Below, in pieces: positions 17,542-25,435 of a stretch of DNA of 64,000 nt. Under the pieces are notes generated by a model. It was not told where the DNA came from. It saw only the letters and a program-made list of their open reading frames with translations, and did no database searches. The stretch is from assembly GCA_951801675.1 (NCBI GenBank), contig CATONX010000007.1:38515-102514 (forward strand), in the 5' to 3' direction. Both the position numbers and the translations under genes were made by a program. This DNA comes from an uncultured Eubacteriales bacterium. Its GTDB lineage: Bacteria > Bacillota > Clostridia > Oscillospirales > Acutalibacteraceae. Every line of letters starts with the position of its first letter. The stretch's first letter is position 1.

Positions 17542-17723
17542 AACGATGCATCATGGTGTATTTGTTTATTTTACCACAAAGAAAGAAGTTTGCAGCACAA
17601 ATCCGCAAAGGTTTTCGAATTATAGCATGTCGCTGGGCTTTTCGGTTGTGCGAAGCCCTCTTTTTGTCGTTAAAAACGGGATTTGTCTGGTTTGAACCGA
17701 AAAACCTCCACCCTACCTGCATT

Positions 17724-17770
17724 AAGGGCTTCGGACATCCGGCATGAGATGCCGGGCATCCGAAGCCCTT
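17724..17770 (-). terminator. Terminator of the hyd operon
   Basis: Long stem AAGGGCTTCGGA... / ...TCCGAAGCCCTT with an inner CCGGCAT/ATGCCGG stem, just after hydF. Confidence 0.75.
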
Positions 17771-17780
17771 GCCTCAAAGA

Positions 17781-18971
17781 TCAGAAGGTTATTTTATCGA
17801 GAATGCCGGTGAGTTTTGCGAGCGCCACCCCATAGTTGGTGATGGGGACTCCTTGCTCCCGGGCCTTCTGGACGCGGGAGAGGACGTATTTGCGGTTAAA
17901 CATGCAAGCCCCGCAGTGAATCACCAAAGAATAGGGGCTTAAATCGTCGGGGAAGTCCGTGCCGCTGACCATGTCCACCGTCAGCCCCGGCCCCACCTTC
18001 TTTTTGAGCATTCGGGGGATTTTCTCCCGGCCGATGTCCTCAGATAAGGGCGCGTGGGTGCAGGCTTCCGCAATGAGCACCTTGGAGTGCTCGGTCAGCC
18101 GGTCGATGGCGGCCGCCCCCTCTGTAAAGGCCCCGATGTCCCCCTTATACTGGGCGAACAGGACGGAAAAGGAGGTGAGCAGGGTTCCCTCCGGCTTGAG
18201 GGGATACACGGCGGAAAAGGCCTGGGAATCGGTGATAATGAGCTTAGGAGGCTTTGCAAGGGCCCCAAGTGCTCCCGTCAGCTTGTCGGTGGTGACGCTC
18301 ATGACGATGCACTTATGATCCAAAAGGTCCCGGATGGTCTGCACCTGGGGCAGAATCAGCCGTCCCTTCGGCGCCTGGATGTCCTGAGGCATCACCAGTA
18401 TCACAACGTCGTCTTCCTTCACCAGCCGCCCGGTGATGCTTTCGGCCTCAAAGTCCTCAGGAATCACCCGCACCAAGGCGGAAAGCAGCTCCTTGACCCC
18501 GGTTTTCTCCTTGGCGCTGACCAGAACGGGGGGAAGCCCCGTCGCTTCCTTCACCCGGGCCGCCAATCCCTCTAGGCCCGCCCGTACGTCCGCCTTGCTG
18601 ATTACCGGGATCACCGGCACCTTGCGTTTTCTAAGTTCCAAAAGCCACTCTGCTTCCTTTTGAAAGTCCCCCTCGGAAAAGAGAAGCAGGGCCACATCGG
18701 TTTTGTCCATGGCCTTGCGGGTTTTCTCCACCCGCATCTCACCTAAACGGCCTTCGTCGTCGAAGCCGGCGGTGTCGATAAGCATGCACGGGCCGATGGG
18801 GTGAATCTCCATGGCCTTGTACACCGGGTCGGTGGTAGTGCCCGCCACGTCGGACACCAAAGCGATGTCATGCCCGGTAATGGCGTTGATTAAGGAGGAC
18901 TTGCCGCTGTTTCGCCGGCCGTAAATGCCGATGTGCAGCCGGTTGGCGGCGGGTGTGTTGGCTAACTCCAT
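17781..18971 (-). CDS. hydF: [FeFe]-hydrogenase maturation GTPase HydF
   Basis: A 396-residue scaffold GTPase on which the [2Fe] subcluster of the H-cluster is assembled and passed to HydA. The N-terminal G domain has IYGRRNSGKSSLINAITG (G1), TTTDP (G2), DTAGFDD (G3) and VISKAD (G4). The middle dimerisation domain precedes a C-terminal Fe-S domain with IHCGACMFNRKYVLSR. It starts at ATG 18971 after GGGGGAATCCATC. It is the last gene of TM1266-hydE-hydG-hydF, 20 bases after hydG. No structural hydrogenase gene lies in this window. Confidence 0.95.
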   Translation of the reverse strand: MELANTPAANRLHIGIYGRRNSGKSSLINAITGHDIALVSDVAGTTTDPVYKAMEIHPIGPCMLIDTAGFDDEGRLGEMRVEKTRKAMDKTDVALLLFSEGDFQKEAEWLLELRKRKVPVIPVISKADVRAGLEGLAARVKEATGLPPVLVSAKEKTGVKELLSALVRVIPEDFEAESITGRLVKEDDVVILVMPQDIQAPKGRLILPQVQTIRDLLDHKCIVMSVTTDKLTGALGALAKPPKLIITDSQAFSAVYPLKPEGTLLTSFSVLFAQYKGDIGAFTEGAAAIDRLTEHSKVLIAEACTHAPLSEDIGREKIPRMLKKKVGPGLTVDMVSGTDFPDDLSPYSLVIHCGACMFNRKYVLSRVQKAREQGVPITNYGVALAKLTGILDKITF

Positions 18972-18991
18972 GATGGATTCCCCCTTGTCGG

Positions 18992-20404
18992 TTAGAATCG
19001 GAAGTCCCGCTTGCCCTCGTGCAGGTCGCTCAAGTGCGCCATGACCAGAGCCTTGACCTTCTCGTTGGGAATGGTGGGAATCTGCTTTTGGATCATAGCC
19101 TCACCCTTGGCTCTCGTCTCGGGAGAGGCGTAGTCCTCCAGGTATTCCTTGAGGGTCATCAGAGCGTTTGGCAGACAGACGTTGGCGATCTGGCCGGATT
19201 TGACCAGCTGCATAAACCGGTCGCCGGTGCGCCCTTCCCGGTAACAGGCGGTGCAGAAGCTGGGGATGTGCCCCAGGTCCAGTAGCCAGCCCACCACCTC
19301 ATCCAGGGTACGGGTGTCGCTCACCTCGAACTGGGCGGAGTTTTCCTCTTCCCGCTCGGCATAGCCGCCCACACTGGTGGAAGACGCCCCGGAAATCTGG
19401 GATACGCCCAGTTCCAGCACCTTCGCTCTCGTCTCTTCCGACTCTCTGGTGGAAATGATGATGCCGGTATAGGGCACGGCAACCCGCAGGATCGCCACAA
19501 TCTTCTTAAAAATCTCGTCTGGGATGGCGTTGGAATACTCGTCCAGGTCCACATCGTCCGCCGGGCGGATGCGGGGCACGCTGATGGTATGAGGGCCTAC
19601 CCCCTGGGCCGCCTCCAGATGCTCGGCGTGCATCAGAAGGCCCACAAAGTCGTACTTATACATGTTCAACCCGAACAGCACGCCGATGCCCACGTCATCA
19701 ATGCCGCCTTCCATGGCCCGGTCCATCGCCTCGGTGTGGTAGGCGTAATTGCTCTTGGGCCCCTTGGGATGAAGGTATTCGTAGCTTTCCTTGTTGTAGG
19801 TTTCCTGGAAAAGGATGTAGGTGCCGATACCCGCTTCCTTGAGCTTGCGGTAGTTCTCCACCGTGGTGGCCGCAATGTTTACGTTGACCCGGCGGATGGC
19901 CCCGTTTTTATGCTTGATGCTGTAGATGGTCTTGATGCTTTCGAGCACATAGTCGATGGGACAATTGACCGGGTCCTCGCCGGTTTCCAGCGCCAAGCGC
20001 TTGTGGCCCATGTCCTGCAGCGCCGTAACCTCCCGGACGATCTCCTCCTGGGTCAGCTGCTTGCGGGCAATGTGGCAGTTGGAATGGTGGTAAGGACAGT
20101 ACCGGCATTCGTTGACGCAGTAGTTGGACAGATACAAAGGCGCAAACATAACGATGCGGTTTCCGTAAAAGCGCTGCTTGATCTCCTTTGCCAAGGTAAA
20201 GATCTTTTCAATCAAATCGGGAATCTCACATTCCAGCAGCACCGCCGCTTCCTTGTGGGACAAGCCCTTGCATTCCTTGGCCTTCTCTAAAATCTGCTCG
20301 ATGAGCGCGCGGTTTGCCTTATTCTTTTTGGCATAGTCGAGAGTTTCTAAAATTTCAGCGTCGTCGATAAACTCGGTTGCGACTTTGGATTTGGGATTGT
20401 ACAC
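18992..20404 (-). CDS. hydG: [FeFe]-hydrogenase maturase HydG (tyrosine lyase)
   Basis: A 470-residue radical SAM enzyme that cleaves tyrosine to p-cresol and builds the Fe(CO)2(CN) synthon. The radical SAM loop is CVNECRYCPYHH (C-x3-C-x2-C). The C-terminal FCTACYREGRTGDRFM holds the cysteines of the auxiliary cluster that distinguish HydG from ThiH. It starts at GTG 20404 with AAAGGGGACCCATC. The length is as expected and the gene looks intact. Confidence 0.97.
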   Translation of the reverse strand: MYNPKSKVATEFIDDAEILETLDYAKKNKANRALIEQILEKAKECKGLSHKEAAVLLECEIPDLIEKIFTLAKEIKQRFYGNRIVMFAPLYLSNYCVNECRYCPYHHSNCHIARKQLTQEEIVREVTALQDMGHKRLALETGEDPVNCPIDYVLESIKTIYSIKHKNGAIRRVNVNIAATTVENYRKLKEAGIGTYILFQETYNKESYEYLHPKGPKSNYAYHTEAMDRAMEGGIDDVGIGVLFGLNMYKYDFVGLLMHAEHLEAAQGVGPHTISVPRIRPADDVDLDEYSNAIPDEIFKKIVAILRVAVPYTGIIISTRESEETRAKVLELGVSQISGASSTSVGGYAEREEENSAQFEVSDTRTLDEVVGWLLDLGHIPSFCTACYREGRTGDRFMQLVKSGQIANVCLPNALMTLKEYLEDYASPETRAKGEAMIQKQIPTIPNEKVKALVMAHLSDLHEGKRDFRF

Positions 20405-20433
20405 GATGGGTCCCCTTTCTTTTTCTGCCGGCC

Positions 20434-21405
20434 TTAAAGCGGAATCCGCCCTAAAGCGCGAATTTGTTCTTCCAGCTCCAAGCGGTCCTCTTTCACATGG
20501 GTAGGACTAAGCTTCGCCGGATAGATTTCGTAAAGCTGCTTATACCGGTCCGGCGTGACCTTGCGCATAACCACGTTGGCCCCGCAGGAAAACACGTCGT
20601 TTTTTTCCCCGTTGTTGAGCACCCCCAAGGAGGTGGTTGCGGGGAGGTTTGCTTCGGGAAGGAGGATGCGGGCAAGGGCCACCGCCCGTTTGGTGAGCTC
20701 GGTGCTGCCGGAGGGCTGATCTAGCAGCGGCGTGTCCGGGTGGGGGATAAACGGGCCGATGCCCGCCATGTCGCACCCGATCTCCTTGAGAAGCAGCAGG
20801 TCTCTGGCGATGATCTCCATCGTCTGCCCGGGCAGGCCGATCATAAACCCGCTTCCCGTCTCAAAGCCCAAAGCCTTGAGATGGCGAAGGCATTCCACCC
20901 GCTCTTTGAGCGTGCCGTCCGGATGAAGGGCGTGGTAACTTTGCTCGTCCGCCGTTTCGTGCTTGAGCAGATACCGGTCGGCGCCGCACCGGCGCAGATA
21001 CGCATAGTCCTCCTTGGGCATTTCCCCGCAGCTGACGGTGACCGCCATGCCGGTTTCCTTGATTTTTCGTATAATTTCCCCTAAAATTTCCGGAGTGTAA
21101 TGCGGATCCTCCCCCGATTGGAGGACAAAGGTGCGGTATCCGGCCGCATGGGCGGCATAGGCCACCTCGATCATCTCGTCGGGTTCCATCCGGTAGCGGG
21201 CAACCTTTTCGTTATGGCAGTTAAGCCCACAGTACCGGCAGGCCCGGCGGCAGACGTTGGAAAACTCCAGGATGGCGCGGATCTGGACCACGTCGCCCTT
21301 GTGCTGTTCTCTCACCCGGTCGGCCTGGGCGTAGACCTCAGAAAAGTCCGGCAGGCGCAGCAGCGCCGCCAGCTCCTCTATGCCGGGATGCGTGCTAATC
21401 AGCAT
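20434..21405 (-). CDS. hydE: [FeFe]-hydrogenase maturase HydE (radical SAM)
   Basis: A 323-residue radical SAM enzyme that processes the HydG product toward the diiron azadithiolate cluster. The cluster loop is SNVCRRACRYCGLNC (C-x3-C-x2-C). Other family traits are YRTFVLQSGEDPHYT, TVSCGEMP, RYLLKHETAD and GSGFMIGLPGQTMEI. It is slightly short at the N-terminus relative to many homologues but complete. ATG 21405 overlaps the TM1266 gene by 11 bases, so translation is coupled. Confidence 0.95.
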   Translation of the reverse strand: MLISTHPGIEELAALLRLPDFSEVYAQADRVREQHKGDVVQIRAILEFSNVCRRACRYCGLNCHNEKVARYRMEPDEMIEVAYAAHAAGYRTFVLQSGEDPHYTPEILGEIIRKIKETGMAVTVSCGEMPKEDYAYLRRCGADRYLLKHETADEQSYHALHPDGTLKERVECLRHLKALGFETGSGFMIGLPGQTMEIIARDLLLLKEIGCDMAGIGPFIPHPDTPLLDQPSGSTELTKRAVALARILLPEANLPATTSLGVLNNGEKNDVFSCGANVVMRKVTPDRYKQLYEIYPAKLSPTHVKEDRLELEEQIRALGRIPL

Positions 21406-21658
21406 GGGTGTTCCCCGCCTTTTGATACACCGTTTTGATGCTGACCCCGTCGAGCATGCCGATTTTTCCCGCCAGGGAACTGATCACGTCCCCGGGCGCG
21501 TCCACAATCACGCTGATGATGCAGATGCCCCGGTCCCGGTAGGGCACCCCCATACGCCCGACGATATACGTGCCGTACTCGTGCAAAATTCCGTTGAGCT
21601 TCTCGGTCACCTGTGTGTTCTCCACGATGATGCCCATCACGGCAATTCTGGTTTCCAT
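21395..21658 (-). CDS. TM1266-family iron-only hydrogenase system regulator
   Basis: An 87-residue ACT-like protein: MGIIVENTQVTEKLNGILHEYG, IVGRMGVPYRDRGICIISVIVD and ISSLAGKIGMLDGVSIKTVYQK. Members are named after TM1266, resemble the ligand-binding half of NikR, have no DNA-binding domain and are found next to hydEFG. They are presumed to sense a metabolite or metal for H-cluster assembly. It is the first gene of the operon, behind a leader of about 190 bases with an intrinsic terminator. Confidence 0.9.
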   Translation of the reverse strand: METRIAVMGIIVENTQVTEKLNGILHEYGTYIVGRMGVPYRDRGICIISVIVDAPGDVISSLAGKIGMLDGVSIKTVYQKAGNTHAD

Positions 21659-21718
21659 ATTCGTTCTCCCCTCTTTCTCAAGGAAGCCGGGAGCTTCCGG
21701 CTAAGTCAAAACAAAAAT

Positions 21719-21750
21719 CCTCCCTTTGCGCCTGCATGCGCAAAGGGAGG
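21719..21750 (-). promoter_or_regulatory. Intrinsic terminator in the 5' leader of the hyd operon (candidate attenuator)
   Basis: CCTCCCTTTGCG / CGCAAAGGGAGG, perfect 12-bp stem with an 8-base loop, followed on the minus strand by ATTTTTGTTTTG. It lies between the operon promoter and the first gene, so it can switch the operon off. A nine-base stretch near the transcript's 5' end (minus strand CAAAGGGAG, 21828-21836) is complementary to the terminator's 5' arm and could act as antiterminator. Confidence 0.65.
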
Positions 21751-21854
21751 AAACAAGGCAGAAAACACCCGCTGCAAATCCACTTTTGGGCGGGTTCTCT
21801 TTTCGTTTCGACCTTCCTCGCAGGCAACTCCCTTTGACGTCAGGCTGTGTGGTT

Positions 21855-21883
21855 ATTTTACCACCAATTTTGTATAGAATCAA
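21855..21883 (-). promoter_or_regulatory. hyd operon promoter
   Basis: Minus strand TTGATT, 17-base spacer, TAAAAT (plus coordinates 21878-21883 and 21855-21860). Transcription would start near 21848, about 190 bases before the TM1266-family gene. Confidence 0.65.
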
Positions 21884-21957
21884 GAGGGACTTTGCGGGAT
21901 TTCGCCCTTTTTCGCGGCTCTTGATTCTGCGCTCTTTTTTGTTTGCAAAAGATATGG

Positions 21958-22154
21958 TATAATAGGGACACTTAGCGTATGCGAGCCCTAAGAAGAAGCA
22001 TGAGCTTCCCGGCCCCTTAGCGAGTACGAGCCGCAAAGCGAAAGACGAGGTTCGTGGCTATGGTACCATGAGAAAAATGATGCCCTGCGGGGGCTTCCCC
22101 TTTGGGTTCAAACAGGCGGTGGTCTGCCGCCAATCCTGCTGCAAAAGGAGCGCA
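21958..22154 (+). promoter_or_regulatory. PfkB kinase promoter and long leader with repeats
   Basis: A perfect TATAAT at 21958-21963 (preceded by TATGG) heads a leader of about 185 bases. The leader contains three copies of AGCG-N4/5-CGAG at 21974, 22019 and 22037; the first two copies are extended (CTTAGCG...CGAGCC). A Gly/Cys-codon-rich open stretch precedes AAAAGGAG. No known riboswitch was recognised. Confidence 0.4.
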
Positions 22155-23195
22155 ATGGTTATGGACTTTTTTAATCACGATAAGGAATTCGACGTCATCA
22201 GCATGGGTGAAATCATGCTTCGCCTGTCCCCCATGGGGCAGGAGCGGCTGGCTCAATGCGAGGTGCTGGAAAAACGGCCGGGCGGGTCGGAGCTGAATGT
22301 GGTCTCCGGCATCTCTCTTATGGGGCTGCGCACCGCCATCGTCACCAAGGTGCCGGACAACGATATGGGCCGGTTCATCAAAAACAAGATCCGGTTTTAC
22401 GGCATCAGCGACGACTATCTGATTTATGACAACACCCCGGATACTCGGGTAGGCATCTATTACTATGAAAGCGGCGCTTATCCGAGAAAGCCCTCCGTGC
22501 TTTACGACCGGCGCCATTCTTCCATCAACCACATTTCCTTTGACGAAATCGACCCGCGGATTTTTTCGAGCACCCGCATCTTCCACACCAGCGGCATTAC
22601 CCTGGCTCTCGGGCAGAACACCCGGGAAACCGCCATCAAGATGATCCGCGCCTTTAAAGAGCAGGGCGCCCTCATCTCCTTTGACGTCAATTACCGGGCC
22701 AACCTCTGGGATGAGAAGGAAGCGAGAGAAACCATCCGCTCCATCCTGCCCTATGTGGACATTTTGTTTGTTTCCGAGGAAACCTCCCGGCGCATGATGC
22801 AGAAAACCGGCACGCTTCAGGAAATGATGAAGAGCTACTGCACGGAATTCGGCACCAAGATCGTGGCGTCCACCCACCGGGTGGTCAAGAGCCCCAAATG
22901 TCATTCCTTCAATTCCACCATTTATGTGGCCGAGGAGGACAAATGCTACACCGGCAAACCCTATGAGGACATTGACGTGATCGACCGCATCGGCAGCGGC
23001 GACGCCTATGTGGCTGGGGTGCTGTTCGGGCTGGTTAAGTATAACTCGGTGGTGGAAGCCATCGAATTCGGAAACGCTTCCTCCGCGGTCAAGAACACCA
23101 TTCTGGGCGACATGCCGGCCAGCGAGTTTGGGGAAATCAAACGGGTGATCGACATTCACAATTCCGACCACGATACCGGCGAGCTCAACCGCTGA
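22155..23195 (+). CDS. PfkB-family sugar kinase (2-keto-3-deoxygluconate kinase-like)
   Basis: A 346-residue PfkB kinase. It starts DFFNHDKEFDVISMGEIMLRLSP and has RPGGSELNVVSGISLMG near the N-terminus (substrate glycines), FDVNYRANLW in the middle, and the catalytic DRIGSGDAYVAGVLFG near the end, with Asp as base. The N-terminal region and FDVNYR resemble 2-keto-3-deoxygluconate kinases, but fructo- and other sugar kinases share this. The start is ATG 22155 or 22161 after AAAAGGAG; the open frame to 22068 is taken as leader. No sugar-pathway neighbours help to fix the substrate. Confidence 0.85.
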   Translation: MVMDFFNHDKEFDVISMGEIMLRLSPMGQERLAQCEVLEKRPGGSELNVVSGISLMGLRTAIVTKVPDNDMGRFIKNKIRFYGISDDYLIYDNTPDTRVGIYYYESGAYPRKPSVLYDRRHSSINHISFDEIDPRIFSSTRIFHTSGITLALGQNTRETAIKMIRAFKEQGALISFDVNYRANLWDEKEARETIRSILPYVDILFVSEETSRRMMQKTGTLQEMMKSYCTEFGTKIVASTHRVVKSPKCHSFNSTIYVAEEDKCYTGKPYEDIDVIDRIGSGDAYVAGVLFGLVKYNSVVEAIEFGNASSAVKNTILGDMPASEFGEIKRVIDIHNSDHDTGELNR

Positions 23196-23236
23196 GGCCA
23201 TTTTACACTGGAAAAGTATGACGCTTGCCCTGCGGT

Positions 23237-23267
23237 CCGCCTCTCTATCCAGAGCGGTTTTTTCTCG
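23237..23267 (+). terminator. Terminator of the PfkB gene
   Basis: CCGCCTCT / AGAGCGG stem with one bulged base and a 6-base loop, followed by TTTTTTC. Confidence 0.7.
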
Positions 23268-23330
23268 ATTGTGTTTAGGCGGTCCAAAGGACATGGTATC
23301 CTCTATCTCAGTCCGACCCTCCACCATGCA

Positions 23331-23365
23331 AAAGAAAGCCCCCGGTTTTACCGGGGGCTTTCTTT
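23331..23365. terminator. Symmetric terminator hairpin
   Basis: AAAGAAAGCCCCCGGT / ACCGGGGGCTTTCTTT, perfect 16-bp stem with a 3-base loop and T runs on both strands, between convergent transcription units. The remaining 130 bases up to 23500 hold nothing recognisable. Confidence 0.85.
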
Positions 23366-23499
23366 TGCCCACCATATCCATATTTCCCGGCGCTTTCACC
23401 GAAACAAAGGGGTTCGTTCTCCGGCTTTCGCAGCCTTACAGAGATTTCGCAAGGAGCTGCCCCAAACCCGATCGATACAGCAATTGTCCGACACATCAA

Positions 23500-23531
23500 A
23501 AGGAAGCCGGCGCAGCAGCGCCGGCTTCCTT
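23500..23531 (-). terminator. Terminator of the polysaccharide operon
   Basis: AAGGAAGCCGGCGC / GCGCCGGCTTCCTT, perfect 14-bp stem with a 4-base loop. The minus strand continues TTGATG. Confidence 0.8.
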
Positions 23532-23542
23532 GACTAGATCTC

Positions 23543-25396
23543 CTATAAGGTAAAATCATCCCGTTCCAGGGAAAAGTTCGGGTTATAATAGGGATCGCCC
23601 TGTTCGATGACAGTCTTCCACTTGGTCCCAAACCGCGCTTCATCCTTCTGAGCTTGGGCTGAATCTTTTGTGGCAGCCTTGCCTTTTGCCCTGGGTACGT
23701 AATGGTAGAGCTCCGCATAAGGGGTAAACACCACCAGCCGGCCCTGTTCCCGCAGACGCAGACAAAGGTCCACATCCTGAAAGGCAACCGCATAGTCTTC
23801 GCAAAAGCCGCCCGTTTGCTCAAATTTCTCCTTGGAAATCATCATACACGCACCGGATACGGCGCTGAAGTTCTGCGCATACATCAGCCGGCCCATATAC
23901 CCGGCGTCTCCCCGGGCCGCCCGGTAATGAACGCGGCCGACGCTTCCCCGGATGCCGATGAGAAGCCCCGCGTGCTCGATGGTATTGTTCGGAAAATAGA
24001 GCTTAGCCCCCACCGCGCCCACGTCGTCACGCTGGGCGTACATGAGCATTTCCTCTATCCACTTCGGAGAAATCACCTTCGTATCGTCATCCAAAAAGAG
24101 CAGGTATTTGCCCTTTGCCTGACTTGCGGCAAAATTGAGCATCTTCGCGCGATGAAAAGCGTTCCCCCAGGGAAGCAGGTGAAGATGGGGATGGTTGTCA
24201 TCCTCTCCGGCCTCCGTTCCCACCAGGAGAACCTCGAAATTTCGATAGGTGGAATTTCGGTAGATGGAATCGATACACCGCCGTCTTACTGCCGCGCTGC
24301 CGGCGCTGAGCATCACAATGGAAATCAGGGGAGTTTCTTTGAGCGCATATTCAATCCGGTAAAGCAACGGGGCATTGGGCGCCTCCATGGCTTTGCCTTC
24401 GATGCCTTCCCGCTTGAGATAGTCGCCCAGCGCCCGAATCCCGGATGTAATGCAATAGGGCTTAACGCTGATGTCTCCCGCCGTAGACCCTGCATGGCTG
24501 CGCCAGAAATAGAGAAGCTTTGGAATATGCACCACGTGCTTTGCCTTTTGCGTCAGGCGCAATATGATGTCAAAATCCTGGCTGCCGTCGTAATCACCGG
24601 AGAAATAACCCACCTGGTCGAGCAGCGCCCGGCTGAACACCGAAAAATGACAGATATAATTGTTGGCACGCAAATTATCCAACGCAAAATCCGGCTTAAA
24701 ATGGGTTGCCACCGGGTTTTGTATGGTGCCGGAAAAGGTCATTTCATCGGTATAGATAAAATCGGCATTCTGCTCGGTAATCGCTTTCATCGCCTCATAG
24801 AGCGCCGCCGGGTGAAGCAAATCATCATGGTCGAACAAACCAATGTAATCGCCTGTGGCCATCTCAATGCATTGGTTCGTGTTCCCGGAAATCCCCAGGT
24901 TCTCCGCAAGCACCTGATACCGCACGCGCGCGTCCTGCTGCGCATACCGGCGGCAGATGTCTCCCACATAGGCGTGAGCCCCGTCACTGCCGTCCGCCAG
25001 GCAAAGCTCCCATTTCCCATAGGTCTGTGCCTTCACCGAATCGATCATTTCGGTGAGAAAATTTTCCGGGGTATTGTAAAGCGGGACTAAGATGCTGAAA
25101 GTAATGTCCCGGTCAAATACCGCTTTCTCCTGCATTTGGCGTTCCTCGGGGGTAAACACATAGCGCGCCATAAACTCCCGTTCCCGCATCCGGCGAAATC
25201 TGCGCCGGCGTACCTTTTGCCAGGTGGCACGGATGCCATAGTGCTGGATGCTGGAAAACCCTTTGCAAAGGATTTTACCATACCGGCTGTTTTTCAGACC
25301 GCCCTTTTTTGCACGCGCAGGTTCCCCCATTCCCGAATCGGGCGCTGGATGGGGCGTATGGTTTTTTGTCTTATATGTCTGTTCGTCCCTTTTCAA
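23543..25396 (-). CDS. Tandem-domain family 2 glycosyltransferase
   Basis: A 617-residue protein with two GT-A domains. The first, from about residue 98, has FSILVPLYNTPENFL, the DxD-like GLFDHDDLLHP and a WRSH ending. The second, from about residue 352, has ISIVMLSAGSAAVRRRC, LLFLDDDTKVI and SGACMMISKEKFEQTGGF with FQDVDLCLRLRE. This arrangement is common in polysaccharide polymerising or chain-extending transferases for rhamnose-rich glycans. The start is TTG 25396 after GGGAGGA (spacing about 11). It is the last gene of the operon that makes dTDP-rhamnose and exports a glycan. Donor and acceptor are not known. Confidence 0.85.
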   Translation of the reverse strand: MKRDEQTYKTKNHTPHPAPDSGMGEPARAKKGGLKNSRYGKILCKGFSSIQHYGIRATWQKVRRRRFRRMREREFMARYVFTPEERQMQEKAVFDRDITFSILVPLYNTPENFLTEMIDSVKAQTYGKWELCLADGSDGAHAYVGDICRRYAQQDARVRYQVLAENLGISGNTNQCIEMATGDYIGLFDHDDLLHPAALYEAMKAITEQNADFIYTDEMTFSGTIQNPVATHFKPDFALDNLRANNYICHFSVFSRALLDQVGYFSGDYDGSQDFDIILRLTQKAKHVVHIPKLLYFWRSHAGSTAGDISVKPYCITSGIRALGDYLKREGIEGKAMEAPNAPLLYRIEYALKETPLISIVMLSAGSAAVRRRCIDSIYRNSTYRNFEVLLVGTEAGEDDNHPHLHLLPWGNAFHRAKMLNFAASQAKGKYLLFLDDDTKVISPKWIEEMLMYAQRDDVGAVGAKLYFPNNTIEHAGLLIGIRGSVGRVHYRAARGDAGYMGRLMYAQNFSAVSGACMMISKEKFEQTGGFCEDYAVAFQDVDLCLRLREQGRLVVFTPYAELYHYVPRAKGKAATKDSAQAQKDEARFGTKWKTVIEQGDPYYNPNFSLERDDFTL

Positions 25397-25435
25397 CTGT
25401 GTATGATTCCTCCCGAGCCATCCTCTGTTCTACGT

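Noticed and set aside
22017..23399. 460-codon open frame antisense to the PfkB kinase
   Set aside because: Antisense shadow of an intact PfkB gene; no recognisable domain.
23702..25090. 462-codon open frame antisense to the tandem GT2 gene
   Set aside because: Shadow of a gene with clear GT2 motifs; composition is biased and no motif is visible.
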